DNA of 64,000 bases from Paenibacillus donghaensis (GTDB lineage Bacteria > Bacillota > Bacilli > Paenibacillales > Paenibacillaceae). The DNA lies in NCBI RefSeq assembly GCF_002192415.1, contig NZ_CP021780.1:2976001-3040000 (forward strand). Reading direction: 5' to 3'. Each line of letters opens with the position of its first letter. The first letter of the stretch is position 1. Both the position numbers and the translations under genes were made by a program. Under the pieces are notes generated by a model, which was given only the letters and a program-made list of their open reading frames with translations, searched no databases and was not told where the DNA came from. This document shows positions 1 to 11,000 of this stretch, in pieces.

Positions 1-1275
1 TTTCTAAAATCTGCTTCCGGAGAACAGCTCGCGGATGCTGCCTATACACTTCAAACCGGACGCAGGCTGTTCGAGCACCGGGCAGTATGGTTGTACAGGC
101 GTGGGATGGAACCGGAATGGATGGATCGGGAGATGGGCAGGAAGGCTCACTCTAATCTTGCTATGCAGCCCTTGTTCCATTTCCCGGATTTATCCGGTTT
201 CACCGCACTTGACCCGGGGGATTGGATCTCTGAGGAACCGGCCTTTCACACAAGCTTCATACAGTGTATGAAGCACGCTCCGCAAAAGTCAGGCAGAGGA
301 GATTCAGCATTACAGGATCGCGCTACTTACGCTATCGCTGTACAGGTTTCCTTGTTTGGACTCTGGGACAGCTGGGGAATTCAACCTTCCGGCTGCCAAG
401 GTACAGGCGTCGGACTATTTGCCGCCGCCTCTGCCTGCGGCCTGCTTACAGTGGCAGATGCCATGTATCTCGGCAACTGCTTCACAGCCGCACTCGCTAC
501 TACAGGTCAGGAGCGAAGTATATGGGTTCTTAACTACCAACAACGGGTATGCAGAATGAAAACAGAACCCATGAAGATTCCGCTTGCTGTCCCGCAGGGA
601 AGGCAACCACAGTCCTATGAGGATTGGAGCAGCAGCGATTTTTGGATAAAGTATCTGAATGATGCTCTGGAAGACAAGGCTTCATTGCAAAGCAGTGTTA
701 ATAACCTCAGAGATCAGCTCGTGCTGGAAATGAATCTCCATGAATCCTCCGATCTACTGGTAGAAGGGGATGGAGCCACAGTCTGGAGGAATGTATATCG
801 TCTTCTCGGCCAAGTATGGATGGACGGCTATCCTGTGAATTGGAAGACCTATTACCAAGGGGAGCGGCGCCATCGCATTGCACTACCTGCGTATCCATTC
901 AATAAAACGCGTTGCTGGGTGGAGTGTGAAGATTCTGACATTGCGGCAGACCTACCGTTTCTGCCCATCTCGGAATCCGTCAACTTACGTCCAGAGCAAT
1001 TGATCGGGTATATTGCACCACGTACAGAAACTCAACGGGAGCTGGTTGCAGCTTGGGAGCTGTATCTTGGAGTTACTCCCATCGGCATCGATGACAACTA
1101 TTACGAACTGGGTGGCAACTCGCTGCTGGCAGCTTCCTTGAATGCACATATCTGTGAACGGTTTGGCGTAACTCTTGGACTTGAAGTTTTTTTGGAGCAG
1201 CAGACCGTAGCCCGATTAGCCGAATCCATTGAATCCTGGAGATTTGATTCCACACCTGTGAAAGGCGGACATTAA
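1..1275 (+). CDS. clbO-like: Polyketide synthase, 3' part only: vestigial AT and ACP (ClbO-like)
   Basis: The frame is open from the first base, so the gene starts outside the window; 424 residues are visible. The first residues (LADAAYTLQTGRR) are the linker that normally follows a ketosynthase, so a KS lies upstream. Next comes a region with the fold signature of an acyltransferase, but the nucleophile motif GHSxGE is replaced by GTGVGL (codons at 400-414) and the second half of the domain is shortened, so it cannot load an extender unit. An ACP follows with the attachment motif ELGGNSL near 1107-1127. No thioesterase is present. The next gene starts one base after the stop (ATG 1277). In the colibactin pathway the equivalent KS-AT-T protein is ClbO; the dead AT fits loading in trans by the AT at 24739. 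Identity as ClbO is inferred from architecture and neighbours because the KS is not visible. Confidence 0.8.
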   Translation, partial: FLKSASGEQLADAAYTLQTGRRLFEHRAVWLYRRGMEPEWMDREMGRKAHSNLAMQPLFHFPDLSGFTALDPGDWISEEPAFHTSFIQCMKHAPQKSGRGDSALQDRATYAIAVQVSLFGLWDSWGIQPSGCQGTGVGLFAAASACGLLTVADAMYLGNCFTAALATTGQERSIWVLNYQQRVCRMKTEPMKIPLAVPQGRQPQSYEDWSSSDFWIKYLNDALEDKASLQSSVNNLRDQLVLEMNLHESSDLLVEGDGATVWRNVYRLLGQVWMDGYPVNWKTYYQGERRHRIALPAYPFNKTRCWVECEDSDIAADLPFLPISESVNLRPEQLIGYIAPRTETQRELVAAWELYLGVTPIGIDDNYYELGGNSLLAASLNAHICERFGVTLGLEVFLEQQTVARLAESIESWRFDSTPVKGGH

Positions 1276-1276
1276 G

Positions 1277-4200
1277 ATGGATGTTGTAAATAAGACATTG
1301 CATCGTTTAAGTCATCCCCAAAAGCGAATTTGGTATACCGAATGCCTGCATCCCAAGACAGCTGTTCATCATATTGGCGGCTGTGTCCGTATTCGCGGAA
1401 CGGTTGACTTCAACCGCCTCGAAACATCCATCCATAGGGTGATTCAGGCTCATGAAGGCTTGCGTCTGCAGTTGCGGAAACAAGACGACGAACCGCAACA
1501 ATATGTTGCCGATGCTCCGCTCAAACCGTTGCCCCGTTTCGACTTCAGTACTTCTTCCAATCCACAGGCGGATTATGAGGGATGGGTAGAGGCGGAGGCA
1601 GCCAAACGATTTGTTCTCTTCGATTCCCCTCTATACCACATCGCTATCTTCAAGGTGGGGGAGCAGGATAACGGTTTCCTGTTGAAAGCCCACCACATCA
1701 TCTGCGACGGCTGGTCCATGGATCTGCTGACCAGACAAATTCTCTGGACGTATACATCTCTCTGCAGAGGAGAACTCTCTGCCCATACTGTCTCTGAACC
1801 TTCCTATTTAGCTTACCTTGACCTTGAGTCGCAATATCTGCATTCCCCGCGTTGTCAGAACAACAGACAATTCTGGGAGAACAAATTTGATGTCCTACCC
1901 GAGCCGCTGTTTGACAAGACGGCTGCTAATCCGGCTGGCCGCCGCTATTCCCGCTTGCTGGACAAGCAGGCTACAGAGCGAATCACACGTATTCTGCCGG
2001 AACTTAATGTGTCCTTACCGTTATTTCTGGCTGCAGCATTCGGCTTGGTGCTGAGCAGATATTACCAGCGTGATAATTTGATTCTCTCCTTACCCGTATC
2101 CAACCGTAATGCAAATACCAAGACAACAGTTGGTATGTTCACAGGCAATCTCCCACTCTCGTTGCACATTAAGGAGAACTTGTCCATTCGAGCATTCTTG
2201 CAGCGTATACGCCGCGAATATTCGCGTAATCTCGCCAATCACAAGTATCCGTTTGATCTGCTTGCCCAACATCTTCAACTGCGAAAGAACGGTTATGACA
2301 GCTTATACCAGGCCGCAGTCAATTACTATAACACCCATCTGCTGACCACCTTGGACGGTATGGCCATCAGTAATGAGGAATTCTATTCCGGTGAACAGGC
2401 TTATCCGGTGCAATTGATGATCAAAGACTGGTCCGAGGATGGAACGTTATTGTTCACTCTGGATTATCAGACCGGGATGATTGGCAGACAAGAAGCTGCG
2501 ACGCTGATGGAATGCTTCTTGTCTGTGTTGAACCAAATAGTAGATACTCCCGACATAACATTGAAGGAGCTAACTCTATCTACTAAGCAGCAGTGGGAAG
2601 TAGTTATGCTGCCTTATAACCGGCGTTCCATACATGAATATCCCTATGAACAGACAGTCATGAGTCTATACGCGGAGCAAGTTAGGCTTCATCCGGAGCG
2701 AATTGCCCTGAGTTGTGCAGACGAACAGCTGACTTATGCGGAATTGGCAGAGCGGGTCAACAATCTTGCCGCAGCCCTGTCCACCGGATTCCCGCAAGTA
2801 TCCAGCGTCATAGGTGTGCGGATGCATCATTCTCCCGAACTGGTCATCGCTATTCTTGCGATTCTGCAGTCCGGTGCAGCGTTCCTCCCACTGGATACCA
2901 GTATCCCAGCTGCCAGAGCGGAATTTATGCTTCGGGACTCGGAGGCGGTCTGTCTGCTGACCGACCTGGAAGAGGAGCCGGCTTCCGGCTGGCACCTTCC
3001 TTCGCACAATCCTAAAGAACTGATCCGGCAGGAGCTGTGCTTCACGGGCGATCAGCAGGAGCCGGGGCCGGACAGCCTGGCTTATGTCCTATATACTTCA
3101 GGCTCAACCGGAACACCAAAAGGGGTGAAAGTTCTCCATTCCAATCTGGCCAACTATATCAGTTGGGCAGCCGCAACGTACTTGACTTCGAAGGAGGACG
3201 TGTTCGCCTTTTATTCCTCTATTGCCTTTGATCTGACGTTAACCTCCTTGTTCGTACCGCTGGTCAGCGGAACGGAACTGAGAATATACCCTTCCAGCAG
3301 CGAAGACTATACCTTAAACCGGGTTCTTAACGAGAACAGAGCAACGATAATCAAGCTAACTCCATCCCATCTTGCACTTGTGAATAAAGAACGCAGGGCG
3401 GACAGTGTCCTGCGGACACTGATTGTTGGAGGAGAGAGTCTAAAGACGAGCCTTGCGAACGCCATTCAGCGAACTTACGGGCCCAAGCTAGCTATTTATA
3501 ATGAATACGGGCCAACCGAAGCAACTGTTGGTTGCATGATACACCGCTTTGATCCTATTGCCGACCAAGGAGTTGCAGTGCCGATCGGGGTGCCTGCCGC
3601 AAATGCCAAGCTCTACATTCTGGACAGCCAATGGAGACCGCTGCCTCCGGGAGCGAGGGGAGAACTTTATATCTCCGGACCCGGTGTGGCCGCTGGCTAC
3701 GTCAATCAGCCCGGGCTCACTGAGGAACGATTTGTGCCTGATCTGCTGAATAAGGGCAGCAGGATGTACCGCACCGGTGATCTTGTTAGGCTGGGTGAAG
3801 ACGGAGTGATGGAATATATGGGCCGCATAGATACCCAGCTCAAGATTAGAGGCTACCGAATCGAAACAGAGGAGATTGAACATTGCCTGCTTGAGATGGA
3901 GGGGATTCACAATACAGTTGTCATGACTACGGGTAACGGTTCCAGTATGGAACTGGTTGCCTTCATTGTCGGAGAATCCCTTACGGCCATAGAAATCCGC
4001 AGCTGTCTGGCTAAGCGCTTGCCTGCATACATGGTTCCTGAACGCATCATCTTCAGGAATGAAATTCCGGTCACTGCCAACGGGAAAACTGATCGGAAGC
4101 AGCTTGAACAAGATATTAATGAAGCTGTAACCGTTGTTCAGGAGTACGGAGCAGTGAACCATAGGAACCATATTGAACATCTTTTATCTGCATTCCGGAC

Positions 4201-5758
4201 TGTTCTGGGGCGTAGTGAAATTAGCCGGGAGGACCGCTTCTTTAATCTCGGCGGAGATTCCATTAAAGCGATTCAGATCTCAAGCCTGCTCAAAAAACAA
4301 GGGCTTCAACTCAGTGCAGCAGATATTCTGGATCATCCCCTTATTAGTGAGATGCTGCTGCTGGTTACGGACGATAGAAGTACAGAGCCCCAAGGCCCCA
4401 CAGAGGGGAATGTGCCTTTGACACCGATATTATCGTGGTTTTTCTCCCGGAAACTTAAGAATCAAGACCATTACTTGCAATCGATGCTGTTGGAGATCAG
4501 GGAAGATGTAACAATGCAAACCCTTACAAATTGTTTGCGGGAAGTACTCCGGCAGCATGACTCGCTGCGCTTGTATTTTGATCCAACCCGGCAGCAGCTG
4601 GTGTATAACAACACTCTTTCTGTAGACGAATTCCAGCTGCATATACTCGATTTGACGGACTTTGCCATTGAACAGCGGGAACAGGAACTACAGTCATATA
4701 CCACCGCATTTAAGGCAGGCATATGTCTTACTGCGAAGGATGAATTTCCCTTCCGTGCTTCCCTAATTGTGAACCCGGGAAGGGCTTGTTATCTGCTGCT
4801 GGCAGCTCACCATATCTGCATCGACGCTGTCTCGTGGCGGATTCTGCTGGAGGATTTGGGACGCTTGCTTGGAGGAGATAAGCAACTGCCGCCCAAGACA
4901 TCATCGTTCATGCGCTGGTCACTGGCGCTAAGCGAACGCACTGAACCGCTGATCCGTCCAGAGCTGGAATATTGGAGCCAGAATTACAATCTCCCCAGGG
5001 ATGAGAAGCTGTTATTATGGCAACCGGGTAGCCATAAGAACACAGCCTTTCATACTCTAGCATTCGGAATAACTGACACTGAGCTGCTTCTTGCACAGTG
5101 CAGGGAGAACAAGGGTCTGCAGCCTCATGAACTACTGCAGACTGCGCTTGCGTTGACACTTCATGATACTTGGGGCTGGCAGTCGCAGGTCATGTGGCTG
5201 GAAGGGCATGGACGAGAGCCATTGTTTCCGGATATCGACCTTTCGCGCACCACTGGGTGGTTCACCAGTCTCTATCCCGTCAGAATTTCGATAAATGCGG
5301 GAACCAGTCTTATCGAGAAGCGGGATCATATCCTACAACAGTTTAGGGCTGTGCCCCGAAAAGGTCTGGGATATGGCATTCTGGCTTATGGCTTAAGACT
5401 GATTACACCGGCAGTCCCCCGGATTTTGTTCAATTATATGGGGGAGTTTCAGGAGAATTATGAGAACGGGCTGCTGCATGTTCTGAATGAACCCACAGGG
5501 CCCGATATAGCCGAAGACAATACAACACCCTTTGCACTGGAGATCAACGCTTATATTCTAAAACGCCGGTTGTACCTGAATTTGCGGTATCCCTCCAGTA
5601 TGCCGGACAGGAGTATGGAGCAGTGGAAACAGCGGTATAAAGAACTCCTTACGGATCTGCTGAGTCAACCGCTCATTCAGAAGGAGCCTGTATGGACACC
5701 CGCCGATTTCGATGCTGTGGACATAACCCAGGCTGAACTGGATTCGTTATTCAAGTAA
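1277..5758 (+). CDS. clbN-like: NRPS initiation module C-A(Asn)-T-E, makes N-acyl-D-Asn (ClbN-like)
   Basis: 1493 residues; E. coli ClbN is about 1455. Domains: condensation about 9-430 with HHIICDGWS near 139; adenylation with YTSGSTGTPKG near 606; thiolation with LGGDSI near 994; epimerization about 1040-1480 with HHICIDAVSW near 1178, EGHGRE and NYMGEF. The specificity residues I read from the A domain are D-L-T-K-I-G-E-V-G-K, the usual code for asparagine. The N-terminus (LSHPQKRIWYTE) resembles starter C domains that acylate the first amino acid with a fatty acid. Predicted product: N-acyl-D-Asn on the carrier, passed to the DCL-type C domain of the gene at 8053. The D-Asn-peptidase-like gene follows 13 bp downstream, which supports a prodrug cap. 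Acyl length cannot be told from sequence. Confidence 0.93.
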   Translation: MDVVNKTLHRLSHPQKRIWYTECLHPKTAVHHIGGCVRIRGTVDFNRLETSIHRVIQAHEGLRLQLRKQDDEPQQYVADAPLKPLPRFDFSTSSNPQADYEGWVEAEAAKRFVLFDSPLYHIAIFKVGEQDNGFLLKAHHIICDGWSMDLLTRQILWTYTSLCRGELSAHTVSEPSYLAYLDLESQYLHSPRCQNNRQFWENKFDVLPEPLFDKTAANPAGRRYSRLLDKQATERITRILPELNVSLPLFLAAAFGLVLSRYYQRDNLILSLPVSNRNANTKTTVGMFTGNLPLSLHIKENLSIRAFLQRIRREYSRNLANHKYPFDLLAQHLQLRKNGYDSLYQAAVNYYNTHLLTTLDGMAISNEEFYSGEQAYPVQLMIKDWSEDGTLLFTLDYQTGMIGRQEAATLMECFLSVLNQIVDTPDITLKELTLSTKQQWEVVMLPYNRRSIHEYPYEQTVMSLYAEQVRLHPERIALSCADEQLTYAELAERVNNLAAALSTGFPQVSSVIGVRMHHSPELVIAILAILQSGAAFLPLDTSIPAARAEFMLRDSEAVCLLTDLEEEPASGWHLPSHNPKELIRQELCFTGDQQEPGPDSLAYVLYTSGSTGTPKGVKVLHSNLANYISWAAATYLTSKEDVFAFYSSIAFDLTLTSLFVPLVSGTELRIYPSSSEDYTLNRVLNENRATIIKLTPSHLALVNKERRADSVLRTLIVGGESLKTSLANAIQRTYGPKLAIYNEYGPTEATVGCMIHRFDPIADQGVAVPIGVPAANAKLYILDSQWRPLPPGARGELYISGPGVAAGYVNQPGLTEERFVPDLLNKGSRMYRTGDLVRLGEDGVMEYMGRIDTQLKIRGYRIETEEIEHCLLEMEGIHNTVVMTTGNGSSMELVAFIVGESLTAIEIRSCLAKRLPAYMVPERIIFRNEIPVTANGKTDRKQLEQDINEAVTVVQEYGAVNHRNHIEHLLSAFRTVLGRSEISREDRFFNLGGDSIKAIQISSLLKKQGLQLSAADILDHPLISEMLLLVTDDRSTEPQGPTEGNVPLTPILSWFFSRKLKNQDHYLQSMLLEIREDVTMQTLTNCLREVLRQHDSLRLYFDPTRQQLVYNNTLSVDEFQLHILDLTDFAIEQREQELQSYTTAFKAGICLTAKDEFPFRASLIVNPGRACYLLLAAHHICIDAVSWRILLEDLGRLLGGDKQLPPKTSSFMRWSLALSERTEPLIRPELEYWSQNYNLPRDEKLLLWQPGSHKNTAFHTLAFGITDTELLLAQCRENKGLQPHELLQTALALTLHDTWGWQSQVMWLEGHGREPLFPDIDLSRTTGWFTSLYPVRISINAGTSLIEKRDHILQQFRAVPRKGLGYGILAYGLRLITPAVPRILFNYMGEFQENYENGLLHVLNEPTGPDIAEDNTTPFALEINAYILKRRLYLNLRYPSSMPDRSMEQWKQRYKELLTDLLSQPLIQKEPVWTPADFDAVDITQAELDSLFK

Positions 5759-5771
5759 CAGGGGGGATGGA

Positions 5772-7337
5772 ATGAACCGCTTGCTGATCAAAATATTCTG
5801 TATCTGCATGCTGCTTGGCACGGCCATATTGCCGTCAGATTCGGCTAATGCCGCTGGGAGTGGAATTTCAAAAGAAGCCGTGGACAAATATGTACTTCAG
5901 CTGATGGATTCGGTTGATCTACCCGGTGCCTCCATAGTTCTGCTTAAGGGCGACGAGACTTACACTAAGGGATATGGAGAGGCGGACACTGGCCGGAAGA
6001 TACCCGTAACTCCGGACACCTTGTTCGAAATTGGCTCTAACAGCAAGGCATTCACCGCCGTCGGTCTGCTGCTATTAGTTGAACGAGGGCTTGTGGACCT
6101 AGAAGCGCCAATTAAACAATACCTTCCCCGGTTAGAACTGCAATGGGAAGGAGGGACTGCTGAACCAACGGTCAGCCATTTCCTGCATCAGACCAGTGGA
6201 CTGGGCAGTGATTCTGTCACGCTGATTAATCCGTCGATCCGAGATAATGCACTCCAAGACACCGTTCATAGGCTAAGCGAGAACCCGCTCTGGTATCAAC
6301 CGGGAACGCAATTTCTCTATTCCACCGGGAATTATGATGTGTTAGGCGCAATTATCGAAACCGTTAGCGGAATGTCTTATGAGTCTTTTATGTCCGCTGA
6401 AGTTCTACAGCCCTTAGGTTTAAATCAGACTTTCGCCGGGAGAAAGGCTTTGCCTGAGGGCAAAGCGATCTCTCAAGGCTACAAGCCTGGACTTATCGGT
6501 AACCGTAACTATAACGCACCTATCTACCGCGGAAATACACCTGCAGGTTATATTTTGTCAAGCGCAAATGACATGGCCCGCTGGTTAAGTCTTCAGATGA
6601 ATCCGTCAGCAGCACCTCCAGAGCTTAGATCGGCCATTGCCCTTGCACAGATTCCCGATGAAACGGTAAAGGCAACCGTGAGCCCACCTTACACGGTCCC
6701 TTTCCAGTATGGGGGAGGATGGCTAATTTTCACCAATGGCGATCATAAGCACTTCTCACATGGGGGTAACAATCCCAATTACTCTTCTTACGTCTTGTTT
6801 AATCCTGAACAACAAGTCGGAGTCGCTGTGCTGGGAAACCGGAATACAACGGCGACTTACGCTATCTGTCAGGGACTGTATGCCTTACAGCAGGGTCTCA
6901 CGCCTACGGCTGCACCCCTGGATACTATCGATACGGTGAATCTTACGGGGCGGGTCATTCTCGCCGTTTGTTCGGTGCTGTGTCTCTGGATGATCTACGT
7001 ATGGATCAAAGATCTGCGCTTGATCCGTAACCGCGTTCGGATGCTCAGAAGAGCTTATTCGACTCTCTATGTCAAGTCAGCCTGTTTGATAATACTTGCC
7101 GCATTAATCGCAGGCATGGCGTGGTATTTGCCCAAGCTGCTATTTTGGGGTTATCCGTGGAGATTTATTGCCGTCTGGGCACCGTTTACGATCGCCCCGG
7201 CCATGATTTTGATTGCAATCACAGGAGTGCTGTTCCCCGCTCTAAGGCTGTTGAAATTGTGGTATCCGCTGAGTCTTGAGGGGCAGACAGATCAACAGAA
7301 GCAGCCACGTGTGATTCAGGAGGAGGTTTCATTATGA
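5772..7337 (+). CDS. clbP-like: Membrane-anchored serine peptidase that removes N-acyl-D-Asn (ClbP/ZmaM-like)
   Basis: 521 residues; E. coli ClbP is about 504. An N-terminal signal peptide (about residues 1-27, ending SANA) is followed by a class C beta-lactamase-like domain with SNSK at 89-92 (Ser89 nucleophile, Lys92), Tyr183 in FLYSTGNY, and a HGGNNPN motif. The last ~125 residues form three hydrophobic helices. A signal peptide, exported hydrolase domain and three C-terminal membrane helices is the known layout of the prodrug peptidases ClbP, ZmaM and XcnG, whose catalytic Ser, Lys and Tyr sit at nearly the same positions in ClbP (95, 98, 186). Expected role: on the outer face of the membrane it cuts the N-acyl-D-Asn cap to release active product. 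Its stop overlaps the start of the next gene (ATGA). A plain penicillin-binding-protein-like esterase is the alternative, but architecture and neighbourhood argue against it. Confidence 0.93.
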   Translation: MNRLLIKIFCICMLLGTAILPSDSANAAGSGISKEAVDKYVLQLMDSVDLPGASIVLLKGDETYTKGYGEADTGRKIPVTPDTLFEIGSNSKAFTAVGLLLLVERGLVDLEAPIKQYLPRLELQWEGGTAEPTVSHFLHQTSGLGSDSVTLINPSIRDNALQDTVHRLSENPLWYQPGTQFLYSTGNYDVLGAIIETVSGMSYESFMSAEVLQPLGLNQTFAGRKALPEGKAISQGYKPGLIGNRNYNAPIYRGNTPAGYILSSANDMARWLSLQMNPSAAPPELRSAIALAQIPDETVKATVSPPYTVPFQYGGGWLIFTNGDHKHFSHGGNNPNYSSYVLFNPEQQVGVAVLGNRNTTATYAICQGLYALQQGLTPTAAPLDTIDTVNLTGRVILAVCSVLCLWMIYVWIKDLRLIRNRVRMLRRAYSTLYVKSACLIILAALIAGMAWYLPKLLFWGYPWRFIAVWAPFTIAPAMILIAITGVLFPALRLLKLWYPLSLEGQTDQQKQPRVIQEEVSL

Positions 7338-8041
7338 CCATCAAGCTTTTTACAATTCCGTATTCCGGCAGCTCAGCGGCTATCTATCTGAAATGGCGAA
7401 CTCTCCTGCCGAAAGATATTGAAGTGCTCCCACTTGAATTCCCAGGCAGGGGCAAACGATTCGGGTCCAAGCTTTGTGACAATATGAAGGAATTGATCGA
7501 CGATCTTGCTCTGCACATTGGCAGCCAGCTCGAAGGTAGTCCTTATGCACTGTTCGGTCACAGCCTGGGAGGGCTGGCCGCTTATGAGCTGAGTGTACGG
7601 CTGATGGAGAGTGGACAGGCGCTTCCCGTGCATCTCTTCCTTTCCGGCTGTAATCCTCCGCATCTGCGCTACGGGGAGGAGCAGCTGCATAAACTTCCAG
7701 ACGACCAGTTCCTTCAAGAAATCATCAAGCTGGGAGGTACCGCTCAGGAACTGGTTAACAATGCGGAGTTGATGAGAATTTTTCTCCCGATTATCAAATC
7801 GGATTACCGAATTTACGAACTGTATGCGGGCAACGACCAGTGTGTGAAGCTGCCGGTGGACTGCACGGTTATGCTCGGCATAGACGATCCATTAATGCCT
7901 GCAGAGAACGGGCCAGAATGGGCGCGGCATATCAGCGGGAGCATGCAGATTCATAAGCTGCCCGGCGGGCACTTTTTCCTTCATGACCAGCAGGAGGATG
8001 TGATCGCCACTATTCAGGATACGCTTGTAGTGCATAAGTGA
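7334..8041 (+). CDS. clbQ-like: Type II thioesterase (ClbQ-like)
   Basis: 235 residues, alpha/beta hydrolase of the GrsT/RedJ family. It has the nucleophile elbow FGHSLGG with Ser77, the N-terminal IPYSGSSA and FPGRG motifs of type II thioesterases, an Asp in GIDDPLMP and the catalytic His in PGGHFFL. Such enzymes clear misprimed or stalled acyl groups from carrier proteins; ClbQ in the colibactin system also offloads intermediates. The ATG overlaps the stop of the peptidase gene, so the two are translationally coupled. No integrated TE domain occurs on any synthase in the window, which makes this discrete enzyme the only recognisable hydrolytic editor. Confidence 0.93.
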   Translation: MTIKLFTIPYSGSSAAIYLKWRTLLPKDIEVLPLEFPGRGKRFGSKLCDNMKELIDDLALHIGSQLEGSPYALFGHSLGGLAAYELSVRLMESGQALPVHLFLSGCNPPHLRYGEEQLHKLPDDQFLQEIIKLGGTAQELVNNAELMRIFLPIIKSDYRIYELYAGNDQCVKLPVDCTVMLGIDDPLMPAENGPEWARHISGSMQIHKLPGGHFFLHDQQEDVIATIQDTLVVHK

Positions 8042-8052
8042 GGAGGCCCGAG

Positions 8053-11000
8053 ATGAAATTTGAGAAAAACAATGTTCAAGATATTTGGCCGCTGCGTCCG
8101 ATACAGCAAGGGATGCTGTTTCATTATTTGCAGGGTGAACACAAAGGTGAATATCTGGAGCAACTTGTCCTTACCCTGCAAGGGCAGGTGGACAACCGGC
8201 TGTTCAATGAAGCCTGGCTGGCTGTCTTCCGTACAAATGACGCTCTAAGGTCCGTATTCAAATGGGAAGGTCTGCGCACACCTGTACAAGTGGTGCTGCG
8301 GAACAGTGAACCGCTGCCGACAATATACGATTTCACAGGCGGAGTTATCCCTGAAGAATTAAGATCCGCTATGACCAGCGCTTATCCACAGATTCTGCAG
8401 CAGAAGGCAAACGCGGAAGAATTGATGGAGCGAACTGCGGAGATCATTGGTAAACGGGATCGGGCAATGCGTTTCGACCTCACTCGGGAGACTCTTAGAA
8501 TCGTATTATGCAAGTTCGACGGAGAATGTAGATTGTTCCTGACATACCATCACATTTTGCTGGATGGGTGGAGTCTGGGAATTATGCTGGAAGAATGGCT
8601 ACATGCCTACCGGGCGCTCGCCGAAGGGCATACACCGGCCCATCCAGCCAAGCCGGGAATGAAAGTCTACTTGGCTGCAGTCAAAAGCTCTCGCGTACCA
8701 GAGCGCGAAGCAGAGTATTGGGCTGATTACCTGCGCGATTACGAGATTAAGCAAACCATACAGCCTTTCTATAAACCACGGCGATTGGGCTTCAAGCGGA
8801 TATCTCTGAACATACCGAAGACCGCAGCGTTGCTGCTGCGGCAATTTTGCCAAAACAGTGGCATGTCGGTAGCCACCTTGATGAACGGTGCTTGGGGTTT
8901 ATTGCTCCAGCGGTTCAAACACGTCGATGATATTGTATTTGGAACTACGGTATCTGGCAGGGGCGTTAATCTTACCGGCATTGAGAGTCTAGTCGGACTG
9001 CTGATCAACACGGTGCCATTCCGCGTTTCCAGCGGCACAAGTGTGAGTGTGCAGGAGTATTTCGCCAATGTCCAAGCTTCAATCGCAGCCAGACGTCCGC
9101 ATGAAATGGCCGGTCTGACCGAAATCCGGGGCTACGCAGGGATTCAAGGTACGGAGGAGTTGTTTGATACCCTTGTAGTCATGGAGAACTATCCGCTGGA
9201 TAAGGTGCTGCTGGAACGGCCCTCCGCAGAGTTGACGACGAACGGATTACCCGATAAGACTCCCTTGTCGTTCAGTTCTTTTGAAATGAATGAGCACACT
9301 CATTATCCGCTTACTCTGCTTATTCGAGAGAGCGGCGGATTTGAACTGGAATTCATCTATGACCAGGAAATCTATGAGTATTTTGTAGTGAATCAAATGT
9401 CGCAGTGCTTTGTGCAGCTGCTGCAGAATCTTGCCGCGCAGCCGGAGGCGAAGCTGGCAAACATCAGGATGGCGGAGCCTGACGCCTTGAAACTCAATGG
9501 CCTGCTGTCTCCAACCAGACCACAAGAGCTGTTCCGGGAACAGTCGATTCCTCAGTGGTTTGGTATAATGGCGCGCAGCCATCCACAGCAGATTGCCATC
9601 ACTCATGAGGAAGTGCAGTGGACTTACGCTGAGCTGGATCAGATGTCCGACCGAGTGGCAGCCGCACTGATTCGCCGTGGAGCTGGACCTGAGCAATGCA
9701 TTGGTATCCAGTCCCCGCGGTGCCCGGAAACGATAATGGGTCTGCTTGCCATTCTGAAATCGGGAGCGGCTTATGTCGCATTGCATCCGGATTATCCCGA
9801 GGAACGCATCCGATTCATGATCCAAGATTCAGGAATGCGCCTGATGCTGTCTGATACGCTTAACAGAACCTCTTTTCTGAAATCAATGGGTGTAGAGACA
9901 CTATGCTACCAGGATATCCTTGCGAATGAAGACCAGGTAACGCTGGACAGCATCCATTCTCAGCATGCCGACGGACACCGGCTGGCCTGTGTTATCTACA
10001 CATCCGGCTCTACCGGACAGCCCAAAGGCGTAATGATCGAACACCGGGGGATCGTACGGCTGGTCAAACATACAGAGTTTGTTCAAATCGGGCCCCAGGA
10101 TGTGATTTTGCCAACCAGTCCGTTTGAATTCGATGCCTCTAACTTTGAGATCTGGGGAGCGCTGCTGAATGGAGCCTCTTTGTACCTGATGGTCCAGGAT
10201 AAGCTACTAATGCCACGGTTGCTAAAAGAAACGCTGCTCCAGCAAAAAGTAAGCCTGATGTGGATGACTACAGCACTGTTCAATCAAATGGCCAGTGTGG
10301 ATGCTTCGTTGTTCGGGTCCCTGCGTTGTCTGATTGTTGGTGGAGATACGTTATCCCCGCCGCAGATCAGTAAGGTTAGACAAGCCTCCCCTGCCTTGAG
10401 ACTCATCAACGGATACGGTCCTTCCGAGAATTCGGTGCTGTCAACCACTTTTGAGATTGAACGGGACTATGAGGCTCGAATCCCCATTGGCAAGCCGGTC
10501 ACAAGCTCTAGTGCGTATATCATGGACCGTGACCAGCAGTTTTTGCCTGTGGGAGCGATAGGCGAATTATGCGTCGGGCTCGAAGGAGTCGCTCGGGGTT
10601 ATCTGAACAACCCAGAACTGACAGAGGCCAAATTTATTCCCGACCCGCTTTATCCGGAATATAAGATGTACAGAACGGGGGATTTGGCCCGTTGGCTTCC
10701 CGATGGAACGATTGATTTTCTCGGCAGGGTCGACAATCAGGTGAAGGTACGCGGATACCGGATAGAACTGCAAGAGATTGAACATGAACTAAGCCGAATG
10801 GCGGGAATTGATGCCTGTACGGTTATTGTGATTCAGACATCGGACCGAGAGAAGGAGCTGGCCGCATATTTTGTAGCCAATGACCATCTAGAAGCGGGTT
10901 CTGTCCGAAAAGCACTGCTTGAACGGCTGCCTGCTTACGCAGTTCCTACACGGTATATGCAGCTGTCTGCACTGCCGCTGACGATCAACGGCAAGGTTGA

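Noticed and set aside
3488..4180. Antisense ORF (230 codons) over the Asn A domain
   Set aside because: Shadow of a conserved coding strand with no ribosome site or independent signal.
8038..8052. GTG start giving a slightly longer ClbB-like protein
   Set aside because: AGGAGG at 8041-8046 would lie inside the coding sequence; ATG 8053 has correct spacing.
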